DNA of 64,000 nt from JBDKLC01 sp040384865 (GTDB taxonomy: Bacteria; Patescibacteriota; Minisyncoccia; Phycocordibacterales; CAIZLB01). The translations under genes were made by a program, and so were the position numbers. The notes beneath the pieces are model-generated. The model saw only the letters and a list, made by a program, of their open reading frames with translations, searched no databases and was not told the DNA's origin. Shown one piece after another: positions 1 to 8,561 of this stretch. The stretch is from the NCBI GenBank assembly GCA_040384865.1, contig JAZKIM010000006.1, positions 1 to 64,000 on the forward strand, written 5' to 3'. Position 1 is the stretch's first letter; the number at the start of each line of letters is the position of its first letter.

Positions 1-945
<945 letters not shown>

Positions 946-1335
946 AATATAAAGACCACAATCATTTTTTTACTTTGCTACTTACCTGCCCACCGCGTCA
1001 CCTTGAGAAGTGACATTGCGGTGGTTGTCATACAGACAGCGCTACCAATTTAATGATTGCTCATTATTTCTATAGAACCATCTGCTGACCCCTACCCTCG
1101 GCGTTGAAAAGACCAAATGAACAATCTCTTGGTTTGTGCTTTCGCACTCGCCGTAGATTGGTTCATACCGGAGTAGGATTAAATTATCAAATTGCAGTCG
1201 TTCGGTATTCGTCTTTTGAAAGTTTTAGCGGCATTCTCTTAACGAGAAGACCGCTCTTTCGAGCGGTCTTCTCAAATACCCCTTTGACAGGGTTATTAGA
1301 GTTCCGCTTTAAGACGAGTCAACATATTGGACGTG
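946..1335 (-). other. 23S rRNA precursor leader with structured stems
   Basis: This is the roughly 390-base stretch between the 23S promoter and the mature 5' end. It has no gene. It holds a hairpin at 990-1024 (CCACCGC pairing with GCGGTGG, an inner GTCAC/GTGAC stem), a GTGC-GAAA-GCAC tetraloop hairpin near 1137-1148 enclosed by CGGCG/CGCCG, and a 13-bp perfect stem at about 1242-1272 (GAGAAGACCGCTC with its complement). None is followed by a T tract on the minus strand, so they are better read as processing or antitermination structures than as terminators. No tRNA and no 16S sequence was found in it. Confidence 0.6.
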
Positions 1336-1341
1336 GTGGTT

Positions 1342-1369
1342 ATTATACAGACGGCGGAGGTGTTGTCAA
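1342..1369 (-). promoter_or_regulatory. strong promoter of the 23S rRNA gene
   Basis: On the minus strand there is TTGACA (1364-1369), a 16-base spacer, and TATAAT (1342-1347), both perfect sigma-70 consensus hexamers. It faces the 23S gene about 400 bases downstream. A perfect promoter this close, with no 16S gene between it and the 23S, means the 23S is transcribed as its own unit. Confidence 0.85.
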
Positions 1370-1430
1370 CTTGCATATAACGGCTTGAAATATGAACATA
1401 CTGATTAACCTCAGATTGACCCTTTTTAAA

Positions 1431-1458
1431 CACAAAACCCGCTCTCGCGGGCTTTGTG
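1431..1458 (-). terminator. intrinsic terminator of the channel-like gene
   Basis: A 12-bp stem (CACAAAACCCGC / GCGGGCTTTGTG, loop TCTC) just after the stop at 1481. One pair is a G-U wobble only in the minus-strand RNA, and that RNA continues into UUUAAAAA. Confidence 0.8.
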
Positions 1459-1480
1459 AAAACAGAAATTTTAAAGAAAA

Positions 1481-2173
1481 TTACTGTCTGTGTGTATACA
1501 CCTCATTCTCAGCCTTCTGGATGAGTCTAGCTGCAGCGTCTCGGCCACCGAGACCAAAAGCGAGGCCAAAAGCCAAAGCGAACGCTACTACGATACCCAT
1601 GAGCACGGTCTGAAAGAATGCTGGGGCAATATCCAACTGAAGGAACGCAGCGAAGACAGCGAAGACAATAATAGCCGCCTTTGCAATAGTTCCAAGAGCT
1701 TTTGCAGAATGAATATTTGCAGCAGCTGCACTTGCAGAAACAACCTTCTTAACCGCATCAGCAATAACGATCGATACCACAAGGATAAGGACAGCAATGA
1801 TAACGCGAGGTAAGTAACTTACAATAATAGTCTGGAGGAACAATGTCACTGGTTCAAGGCCCAGCACCTGCAAAGATGCGAGGAAGAACACAGCAATAAT
1901 AAACCACTTAATTAAACCGCCAATGAATGCACCTGAATTCAAGGTGATACCACCTCGATGAAGAGCACTTTCAACACCAGCCTGTCTAAGAGCTGTATCT
2001 ACTTTTGCTGTCTGAAACAATTTCTCGATGAGTGTACCGACAAGTGAACCAACCACCCATCCGATGATAAAGATGACGATGGCTACAAGAAGCGCAACGC
2101 CGAGCTGAATGACGCCGGGCCAAAGCGTAAGGAATGAATCACCGATCGCTTGACCCCAAGTGTTAAAAATCAT
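1481..2173 (-). CDS. membrane protein with conserved TM-helix repeats (mechanosensitive-channel-like)
   Basis: A 230-residue membrane protein, likely in the cytoplasmic membrane. Hydrophobic segments lie at about residues 20-45, 85-105, 112-140 and 160-215. It has repeated glycine-rich segments (IIGWVVGSLVG near 40; ALAFGLAFGLGGRDAA near 205-217) of the kind found in the 'conserved TM helix' family, known from the membrane part of small-conductance mechanosensitive channel relatives. The MscS beta domain and C-terminal vestibule are absent, so conductance is not shown. It is monocistronic with its own terminator. Family assignment is good, function inferred. Confidence 0.75.
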   Translation of the reverse strand: MIFNTWGQAIGDSFLTLWPGVIQLGVALLVAIVIFIIGWVVGSLVGTLIEKLFQTAKVDTALRQAGVESALHRGGITLNSGAFIGGLIKWFIIAVFFLASLQVLGLEPVTLFLQTIIVSYLPRVIIAVLILVVSIVIADAVKKVVSASAAAANIHSAKALGTIAKAAIIVFAVFAAFLQLDIAPAFFQTVLMGIVVAFALAFGLAFGLGGRDAAARLIQKAENEVYTHRQ

Positions 2174-2289
2174 ATCGAATATTAAGGTTATAACCAGTAA
2201 GGGCGACGTCCCTCACCTTGGCTTAATTGTATCACGACGGTATTAATTGTTTATTAATATCCACCTCATTAAGAAAGGGCTGTTTTTGC

Positions 2290-2871
2290 TTAAAAAATGT
2301 TCAACCTATCAAGAGCAACCTCGTGAGGATAGTCCAAAACGTCACGAATAAGGCGATCTCCAATGCTTAGACGATATTTAAAATCCTCAGAATCAAGGAC
2401 GGCATAGCGAATCTCCTTCCCTATCTCAGCTTCAATGGTGGACATTACAGATTCCACAGCACCTTTTTTAGCATTATCAGTAACCACAAGCATATCCAAA
2501 CGATTCTCATCCCATTGCTCCTTAAAAAGTCCCGAGAGAATAAGAAGCTTTGGCCGTCCAAACTTAGAAAGGCGCTTAATGATTGTATTCGGAGTAATAA
2601 GACTGGTTTGCAAAAGGAGACGCTGGAATTCATAAAGGTAAGGAAAACTTTCGTTCAGGTGCCAAACACTTCGTCCTCCAGGACCAGCCCTTTTTTTTGC
2701 AAGCCCGACCTTAACAAGAAAAGTGAGCTCTCGTCGCATTCGAGCAACGTCCACTTTTGCACGAGTAGAAATTTCCTCGGAATTAAAAGCTGACTTTGGA
2801 TTAAACAAAAAAAGCCGCATCAGTTTTACACGGGGAGCTCCACCGAATATCTTCTCGAGTGTGTCATTCAT
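2290..2871 (-). CDS. winged-helix protein with a degenerate nucleotidyltransferase-like domain
   Basis: A 193-residue protein. Residues about 5-75 look like an ArsR-type winged helix (EEISTRAKVDVARMRRELTF, then a wing near GPGGRSVWHL). Residues about 95-185 resemble a minimal nucleotidyltransferase fold. In active members this part has G-S followed by D-x-D; here the corresponding stretch reads LSGLFKEQWDENRLDMLVV, with only one of the acidic residues left. It is therefore probably a DNA-binding regulator whose second domain no longer catalyses. It is transcribed alone, between the channel-like gene and trpD. Target unknown. Confidence 0.7.
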   Translation of the reverse strand: MNDTLEKIFGGAPRVKLMRLFLFNPKSAFNSEEISTRAKVDVARMRRELTFLVKVGLAKKRAGPGGRSVWHLNESFPYLYEFQRLLLQTSLITPNTIIKRLSKFGRPKLLILSGLFKEQWDENRLDMLVVTDNAKKGAVESVMSTIEAEIGKEIRYAVLDSEDFKYRLSIGDRLIRDVLDYPHEVALDRLNIF

Positions 2872-2910
2872 GTATTCAATGTATCAGTTTTTGGACCTTT
2901 ATGAAAGTGA

Positions 2911-2940
2911 ATGTCGCGGACGCTTACGCGCCCGCGACAT
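2911..2940 (-). terminator. hairpin terminator after trpD
   Basis: A 9-bp GC-rich stem (ATGTCGCGG 2911-2919 with CCGCGACAT 2932-2940), 12 bases past the trpD stop, followed on the minus strand by a moderately T-rich stretch. It resembles the long GC-rich hairpins of the other single-gene units in the window. Confidence 0.6.
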
Positions 2941-2951
2941 AATACTGTCCA

Positions 2952-3992
2952 CTATTTCTGCATCGCCTGAAACACAGCCTTCGCAGCCCCGCTCCGAAGA
3001 AGCTCCTGGGCATACCTCACGCCATCAAACCATGAATCAACGACCTCTCCGAGATATAAACCGATTCCAGCATTCAGAAGTATGGTATCCGTAACCGGCC
3101 CAGAAGCCCCATCTAGAACTGCTCGAATACGCATAGCGCTTTGAAAACTATTCTCGACACAAAGATGCTGTCGAGAAGAGGGTCTCATGCCAACGCTGGG
3201 TAAATCAGAAGTCCAAAGTTCATGTTTCTTGTTGACCACAGAGGATCCACCGACAGAAAACACAAACTCATACGCCTCGCCTTTTCCTTCAAGGGTTATC
3301 TCGTCGACCCCGCCATGGCCAATCAAAATAATTATATGTCTGCCTCCTAATTCCTGAGCGGCTCTGGAAACTTGCTCTAGTGCCTTATATCCAGTAACAC
3401 CGACCAGTTGAACAGCTATGCCTAGCGGGTTCGCAAGAGGAAGAGCAAGATTGAAGATGGTGCTGCCTCCAATTTCTTTTCGGATACGATTTATCCGACC
3501 AAGCGTTGGGTGAAAAGCAGGCGCGCTCATAAAGCAAACCCGATACCTTTCAAGATCTTCCAAGGCTTCCTGAAGGTTTTCCGCTGTCCGTACACCGAGC
3601 TCACGAAGCACATCGAGACTTCCGGACGTGCCGCTTGACGATCCCCCGCAATGTTTTGCTACAGGCAGACAATTCTCAGCCGCAGCCAGTATGAAAGCGG
3701 TTGCTGTTGAAATATTCACCGTACTAGCACCATCAGACCCGGTACCACAAATATCCATCAAATCCGGGCGAATACTCCTTTGCGGATAACCGCCGACAGA
3801 TCTAACTGCCAGCACCGTACCAACGACTTCAAGGAATGTTTCTTTTTTCATCTGCAGCGCCATGAGAATAGCTCCTATCAAGGAGTCGGGGATACTCGAA
3901 TCAGTGAGAAGCAGTGAGAATAATTCTTCCGCCTCCCTAGCTGACAAATTTGTTCCCTTTCTAATCTTTGCAAGTTCTTGTTTAAGATTCAT
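2952..3992 (-). CDS. trpD: anthranilate phosphoribosyltransferase (TrpD family)
   Basis: A 346-residue protein of usual TrpD length. The family transfers phosphoribose from PRPP to anthranilate in tryptophan synthesis. Visible motifs are the PRPP loop CGTGSDG (near residue 82), the STAT helix, GSLDVLRELGV, HPTLGRINRIRKEIGG with the anthranilate-site arginine, TIFNLALPLANP, and GHGGVDEIT. An oddity is the segment normally K-H-G-N-R, which here is K-H-C-G-G, so the usual Asn and Arg are missing. No other trp gene lies in the window. Either tryptophan precursors are scavenged or the enzyme has another phosphoribosyl acceptor. The family is certain, the substrate is not. Confidence 0.85.
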   Translation of the reverse strand: MNLKQELAKIRKGTNLSAREAEELFSLLLTDSSIPDSLIGAILMALQMKKETFLEVVGTVLAVRSVGGYPQRSIRPDLMDICGTGSDGASTVNISTATAFILAAAENCLPVAKHCGGSSSGTSGSLDVLRELGVRTAENLQEALEDLERYRVCFMSAPAFHPTLGRINRIRKEIGGSTIFNLALPLANPLGIAVQLVGVTGYKALEQVSRAAQELGGRHIIILIGHGGVDEITLEGKGEAYEFVFSVGGSSVVNKKHELWTSDLPSVGMRPSSRQHLCVENSFQSAMRIRAVLDGASGPVTDTILLNAGIGLYLGEVVDSWFDGVRYAQELLRSGAAKAVFQAMQK

Positions 3993-4081
3993 GATGTGAG
4001 GTTCTATTGGTTGAGGTTGAAATCTACCGTTACCCTACCACACTCATAACTTCCGTACAAAACCAATCTTAGATTGGAACA

Positions 4082-4125
4082 ATACAAACAAAAAAGACCC
4101 CTTTCGGGGTCATTTTTGTTTGTAT
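4082..4125. terminator. bidirectional terminator between rplL and trpD
   Basis: A core stem GACCCC-TTTC-GGGGTC extended by a 13-bp A/T arm (ATACAAACAAAAA with TTTTTGTTTGTAT). T tracts exist on both strands. It ends the rplJ-rplL transcript, whose stop is at 4127. Confidence 0.85.
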
Positions 4126-4126
4126 A

Positions 4127-4531
4127 TTATTTCAACTCAGCCTTTCCACCAGCAGTGTCAATTGCTGCCTTCAAAGCATCAGCTTCTTCTTTCTTCATTC
4201 CTTCTTTAAGAACTGAAGGTGCTGCATCAACGAGATCCTTTGCTTCCTTGAGACCAAGACCTAGGACTTCTTTGACTACCTTGATGATAGCGATCTTGTT
4301 CGCACCAGCATCAGTTAGGTGAACATTGAAACTTGTCTTCTCTTCGGCTGCAGGGCCAGCAGCAGGGCCAGCCACTGCAACAGCAGCTGCTGATACGCCG
4401 AATTTCTTTTCAAGAAACTTCACAAGTTCATGAAGTTCAATAACTGTCATTTTCTCAATAGACTCAACGAGAGTCTTAAAATGAGATGGTGTTTCAACAA
4501 CTTCCGTTGTTGTATTCTGTTCGTCTGTCAT
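4127..4531 (-). CDS. rplL: large ribosomal subunit protein bL12 (L7/L12)
   Basis: A 134-residue protein of the ribosomal stalk that recruits translation GTPases. The N-terminal dimerisation helices (about 15-50, with VIELHELVKFLEKKFGV) are followed by an Ala/Pro/Gly hinge (about 50-65) and the C-terminal domain with the GLGLKEAKDLVDAAP motif. The N-terminus has about 12 extra acidic/Thr residues compared with common bL12. It lies 40 bases downstream of rplJ in one transcript under the L10 leader. Confidence 0.97.
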   Translation of the reverse strand: MTDEQNTTTEVVETPSHFKTLVESIEKMTVIELHELVKFLEKKFGVSAAAVAVAGPAAGPAAEEKTSFNVHLTDAGANKIAIIKVVKEVLGLGLKEAKDLVDAAPSVLKEGMKKEEADALKAAIDTAGGKAELK

Positions 4532-4571
4532 AAATTTAATTAATTATTTTAAACCGATTAATGTTACTGTC

Positions 4572-5060
4572 TTAAGCCTTCTTCTCTGCAATAGCATTGA
4601 GCGCCAATACCAATCCTTGAATAGGTGAGTTGATAAGATTGACGAATTGAGCATGGAGCGTCTTCTGAGAAGGGATGGAAGCAATTGTAATCATTTCCTC
4701 CATAGTCTTGTACGCACCGTCGAAGATTCCACCGAGAATTGATACGCGACCATCGAGTTTCTTTTGAAAGTCATAAATCTCTCGAGCAGGAGCGATGATG
4801 TCAGCACCATAAACGAGTGCGAGTTCACCGACAAGCGCTGGCATTTCGCCAGCATAGCCACCTTCGTTCAAAGCTCGCTTAGCGAGAGTCTTCTTTGCAA
4901 CAAAGTAACCAAGATCTTTCGATCGAAGTTCCTTTCGAATGCTTGTAGTCTCAGAAACTGGAAGTTTGTGAAAATTTACAAACACTACAGTCTTTGCTTT
5001 TGAAAGAACATCCTTCACTGCAGATACGATTTCACTTTTCTTTGCCTTGTTAATAGCCAT
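4572..5060 (-). CDS. rplJ: large ribosomal subunit protein uL10
   Basis: A 162-residue protein, the base of the ribosomal stalk that carries the bL12 dimers. Typical segments are a basic start (AINKAKKSEIV), VVFVNFHKLPVSETTSIRKELR, and VAKKTLAKRAL. The C-terminal helix for bL12 binding (INSPIQGLVLALNAIA) is present. It sits directly after a leader RNA that should bind the uL10-bL12 complex and repress the operon. It is detached from rplK, which is about 36 kb away, so the usual rplK-A-J-L arrangement is broken. Confidence 0.97.
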   Translation of the reverse strand: MAINKAKKSEIVSAVKDVLSKAKTVVFVNFHKLPVSETTSIRKELRSKDLGYFVAKKTLAKRALNEGGYAGEMPALVGELALVYGADIIAPAREIYDFQKKLDGRVSILGGIFDGAYKTMEEMITIASIPSQKTLHAQFVNLINSPIQGLVLALNAIAEKKA

Positions 5061-5239
5061 AGTGATTTATATAAGGTTCTGTTATTTTTTTTGTTTTCGA
5101 CCGGGCCTGAATGACGAAGCCCGCACTTTCGTACGGACTTCAAAGGAGGGTTGGAACAACGTAGGACAGGCAAGTGCCTATCCTTCCCTATTCCGACCTC
5201 TGCACAGGGCTTATTGCTGCCTGTGGTCTTTGAAGCCTT
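5061..5239 (-). ncRNA. L10 leader (autoregulatory 5' UTR of rplJ-rplL)
   Basis: The minus-strand RNA has the L10-leader signature: GACC (pairs with GGUC), a kink-like internal part, ACAGG...CCUGU, and the AAUAAGC loop, at 5195-5228. Downstream is an 11-bp stem with GAAA tetraloop (5116-5141) which pairs fully only as minus-strand RNA thanks to two G-U wobbles, and an overlapping alternative stem (CGGGCUU with AGGCCCG, about 5102-5123). The alternatives share bases, which fits a switch that controls expression of rplJ. The known role is binding of the uL10-bL12 complex. Confidence 0.8.
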
Positions 5240-5245
5240 AGGCAG

Positions 5246-5274
5246 AGATTAACACACTAGGCAGATTCTGCCAA
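5246..5274 (-). promoter_or_regulatory. promoter of the L10 leader and rplJ-rplL
   Basis: TTGGCA (5269-5274), a 17-base spacer and TAATCT (5246-5251) on the minus strand. It overlaps the last codons of the upstream lipase-like gene and would start transcription a few bases before the L10 leader structure. Confidence 0.55.
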
Positions 5275-8274
5275 GGCCGAAAAGATCGTGTTAAGCCTTT
5301 GGAACTGGTAGTACAAAATGGTTGTATCCTGAACAATTGGCTCAACCAACTTCTTTATTTTTATTTTCTTTTGCATAAAGTTGTAGACTTTCATAGCAGT
5401 AGCTAAATTACGTGTAATTCTTACTGTTTCCTTGTAAGCTTTTTCAACACCTCCCTTTTGGATCGTCTTCTGTATTAGATCAAGTTCACGAATGTATTTA
5501 TCTCGTATATGTTTAATTTGAACTTGAGACACTATTACCGCCCTCGCTAAAGTAATTGCGGTGGTTGAATCCAATTCAGAGGATTGCGAATCTGGAAAAA
5601 GCTCTTCATCTTTAAAACCATCGGCGTTGTAATCGATTGTCATAAGACTTGAGGAGGCGGGGATAAATTCAGCTGTCATTCCTTCAATCGTTGGCACATT
5701 GGAATATTCCATTTTTGATATGACATTATCGCCTTGAAATTCTGTAGCTGTGAATCTAAAAATTCCCGTATCGAGTCCTGTTAGCACAATCTTTGCTGGC
5801 AACGTTGAAGTGATAATTGTCTTGGCTTCACCGAAATTATCATACTGGCTGTTAGGAATCTCCTGTAATACAAAACCAATTTGATCTTCAACTGCCTCTT
5901 TTACGAGCCCTGTTCGTTTTCCGTCTTGGTCATAGGCCATTATAGCGACAGGTGAATGAACTGAGAATTCATAGCGTTTCCGGGGATCATCTGTCATTGA
6001 CTGCTTACTAACAAAGGGCGGTAATTTTGACAATTCACCACGCAATATTGAAACTATCATTTGTTGAATTACAGGGATACTCATCATATTAGAGTGCTGA
6101 TAGTTTTGTTTTGTCTCCAGGTTAAGAGCAGAAATATCAACAGCATACACGTCACCGCTTCTAATACTCAGCTCTCCTGCCAACACCACTCCGTCGCCAT
6201 CAGCAGAATAAACCCTTGTACGATCAATTTTAGTTTTGTCTCCTTTCTTTGTATATCGATATGATATTCCTGTTGTCGTATTTCTTCCCACCCCCACAAT
6301 ATTAGTTACACCCACCAAACCAGATAACGAAGATGATTGAAAAAGTCCATCCATACTCTGATGAAAGTTTTCAGACCTTACCAGCAAACCGCTGTTAAGG
6401 ACGCTCGGCTGATCAATACTTTTAGTATCCACACGATCTCCTTTTGAAGCTACGAGAAAGTTCTCCAACTGAATACGATCGGTAATTGTATTGCCGTACT
6501 TTGAGGCGGGACTCAAGGCAGGATCTGAGTCGGCTGTAAAAGTAATGACAGGAGGGCTTGATGAACCAAAATACTTTTGGGAAGGCAAAAGAGAATATGC
6601 GGCTGACATATTTTTCGACAAATCACGTGCGGTAGATTTGCTAAGAATGAGCCCTCCTAAAATACTCTGGCCGTCACCGTGAAGCATGTCTCCAACGGCC
6701 TGTGGTGTTCCATATTCAGGTGCTCCAACCATGATCAAACGATCAACCAAACTCCCCTTCCCTTTATCAAAAAGATTTTTAATAAAAGTCTTGGCTACCA
6801 ACCCTCCATTACTATGGGTCAGTATGGAAACCTTCCCTGTCTTTGAATTATTTACCAGACTGTTAAACAATATCTCTAGGGAAGTGGTAGCATTCTTTTC
6901 AAGCATTATCTGCCTGTTTGCAACTTCATCAGGGTTACCCCTCCAATCATACGGAGCGGCTGTCCATGCGGCAATCATACTCTGAGACACAAGGCTCGCA
7001 AGAAAATTGCTTATCCCATCGTACACACCCACATCGAACAATCCCCCAGACAAATTTGTCTTTCTTATAACGTCACGAGTATAAACATTCTTTTCTATAC
7101 TGTTACCATTCGAGTCGAGAAATAGTTTTTTAACATCAGCATTTGTGTTAGGTTCCCACAACTGGTTCTCAGTCCAATTCCTTACATAAAGTCTACTCGC
7201 TTCAATGCCAGGGATAAACAGGATGCTCGAACAACAGATAATGGCATTAGGTTTTTCTATAAGCCACGGTATAAACACAACATCATCAGTGACAATTTGC
7301 CCTGTTCCTGCTGGATTTGTTTTCTTGTTGTATGGACCATTGGCACTCCCCCACCAATTTTTCGAAGCGGTTACAGGGCCTCCATAAGCGATCATTCCAT
7401 AAGATTTATTCTCTTCAATACTACTATTCATTATAGTAGTTGATGAGTTATATGATTCAACACCAATATCATTTCTTTCAAACAAACTATTTCTTATATC
7501 CACCCCTCCGTTTGAATGCGCTAATAAGCCACTGGCCTTACTGTCAGTGATTGAAACTCCATCAAGGATTACGGATGCACCATTAAAAACTTCAACTCCT
7601 ACGGAGGGAGATTGAAGAAACGTCGAGGCAGAAATAGACATACTAGTTTTACCCTGAGAATTCCATCCATCAAAAATACTAATAGCGGCTTTATATCCAG
7701 ACTTCTGAAAAGATGTCTGTCTTATGTCTCCATGAGAGTTGTTGTATATATCTAATACGTGAGGAGTGTTAACTCCTGAGAATAAATTGTCAGCGAGAGA
7801 AATAGTACTACCGCTGTATACGATCATATATGATCTACTCCCTTGTATGTTTTCAAAATGCGAGTGAACTATCTCCACCTTCCCTCCGATAGACTCAATT
7901 ATAGGCCCCTCACCTGTTGCGTTAGTGAATTGCATGTATAAATTTCCACCCACAATATTCATGGGCGCTAAAAGTTTCCTAGGATTTACGAGCTCAATTG
8001 AAATTTGCCTCGAAGATGTGCCTTGAAATTTTAATGTTCCGCTTACTTTAATTTGTCCTCCGTCAAATCGAATCGTTGTTCCCTCTTCAACAACTATCTC
8101 TCTTCCGAGTGGAATATAAATATCTGCCGCTGATACTGTATACGGACCGTTCTCAGCTGTGATATATGAATGCTCGTTAATAAACAACTGAGTTATTTCT
8201 GTCTCAGCATAGATAAGACGCGGCAAACTAACGATGAATAAACTAATAAAGAAAACTATGGTCTTTGATTTCAT
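5257..8274 (-). CDS. secreted right-handed beta-helix protein with LCAT-like alpha/beta-hydrolase domain
   Basis: A 1005-residue exported protein. A signal peptide spans residues 1-23 (cut after YAE region). Residues about 30-335 are repeated short strands rich in Ser/Asn/Gly (VEVFNGASVILDGVSI; VDIRNSLFERNDIGV), typical of a parallel beta helix. From about 350 an LCAT/lipase domain begins with ILFIPGIEASRLYV and QLWEPN. The nucleophile is probably Ser488 in THSNGG; the acid is probably in DGDGVV (about 692-697) and the base His727 in QHSNMMS. The C-terminal 120 residues are helical and charged. It follows a 33-residue membrane ORF. A cell-surface acyltransferase or lipase acting on host or membrane lipids is plausible; the substrate is unknown. 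Confidence 0.8.
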   Translation of the reverse strand: MKSKTIVFFISLFIVSLPRLIYAETEITQLFINEHSYITAENGPYTVSAADIYIPLGREIVVEEGTTIRFDGGQIKVSGTLKFQGTSSRQISIELVNPRKLLAPMNIVGGNLYMQFTNATGEGPIIESIGGKVEIVHSHFENIQGSRSYMIVYSGSTISLADNLFSGVNTPHVLDIYNNSHGDIRQTSFQKSGYKAAISIFDGWNSQGKTSMSISASTFLQSPSVGVEVFNGASVILDGVSITDSKASGLLAHSNGGVDIRNSLFERNDIGVESYNSSTTIMNSSIEENKSYGMIAYGGPVTASKNWWGSANGPYNKKTNPAGTGQIVTDDVVFIPWLIEKPNAIICCSSILFIPGIEASRLYVRNWTENQLWEPNTNADVKKLFLDSNGNSIEKNVYTRDVIRKTNLSGGLFDVGVYDGISNFLASLVSQSMIAAWTAAPYDWRGNPDEVANRQIMLEKNATTSLEILFNSLVNNSKTGKVSILTHSNGGLVAKTFIKNLFDKGKGSLVDRLIMVGAPEYGTPQAVGDMLHGDGQSILGGLILSKSTARDLSKNMSAAYSLLPSQKYFGSSSPPVITFTADSDPALSPASKYGNTITDRIQLENFLVASKGDRVDTKSIDQPSVLNSGLLVRSENFHQSMDGLFQSSSLSGLVGVTNIVGVGRNTTTGISYRYTKKGDKTKIDRTRVYSADGDGVVLAGELSIRSGDVYAVDISALNLETKQNYQHSNMMSIPVIQQMIVSILRGELSKLPPFVSKQSMTDDPRKRYEFSVHSPVAIMAYDQDGKRTGLVKEAVEDQIGFVLQEIPNSQYDNFGEAKTIITSTLPAKIVLTGLDTGIFRFTATEFQGDNVISKMEYSNVPTIEGMTAEFIPASSSLMTIDYNADGFKDEELFPDSQSSELDSTTAITLARAVIVSQVQIKHIRDKYIRELDLIQKTIQKGGVEKAYKETVRITRNLATAMKVYNFMQKKIKIKKLVEPIVQDTTILYYQFQRLNTIFSALAESA

Positions 8275-8330
8275 GTGACCATTATCCGCGCAGCCTATTA
8301 AACAAAGTTCAAAAAAATATCAAAGGAAAC

Positions 8331-8432
8331 CTATCTCAAATGAAAGTAACTAGTGGTAAACAGGACGACAAACCCCGCAATCAAAATTCCAAGGAAACCA
8401 CATATTAATTTGAAGGATGTTTTATCGAGCAT
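8331..8432 (-). CDS. 33-residue single-pass membrane peptide
   Basis: An ATG at 8432 opens a 33-codon frame ending in TAG at 8331. The peptide starts MLDKTSFKL and has one hydrophobic segment of about 20 residues (ICGFLGILIAGFVVLFTT) and a basic end (HLR). An AGGA sequence lies about 8 bases before the ATG. It is 56 bases upstream of the beta-helix/lipase gene on the same strand, so probably co-transcribed. Coding status is inferred from the start, ribosome site and clear TM pattern. Confidence 0.5.
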   Translation of the reverse strand: MLDKTSFKLICGFLGILIAGFVVLFTTSYFHLR

Positions 8433-8466
8433 GTTAATGTCCTAATTTTATACTAAATAACCAAAA

Positions 8467-8500
8467 CAAAAAGCCCACCCCTTGCGGAGTGGACTTTTTG
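8467..8500 (-). terminator. terminator of the S-layer-like gene
   Basis: A 15-bp stem with TTGC loop (CAAAAAGCCCACCCC with GGAGTGGACTTTTTG). The two imperfect pairs become G-U wobbles in minus-strand RNA, and the 3' arm ends in a T run. Confidence 0.85.
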
Positions 8501-8561
8501 TCTAGTGTTACCTAGTACCTAGATCAGTCGTGTGACTGATGAATCTAGACTACAGAATTGC

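Noticed and set aside
1242..1272. 13-bp perfect hairpin before the 23S as a terminator
   Set aside because: Neither strand has a T tract after it; its place inside the rRNA leader fits a processing or antitermination stem.
1104..1613. Plus-strand frames over the 23S leader and channel gene
   Set aside because: They cover structured leader RNA and the complement of a clear membrane-protein gene.
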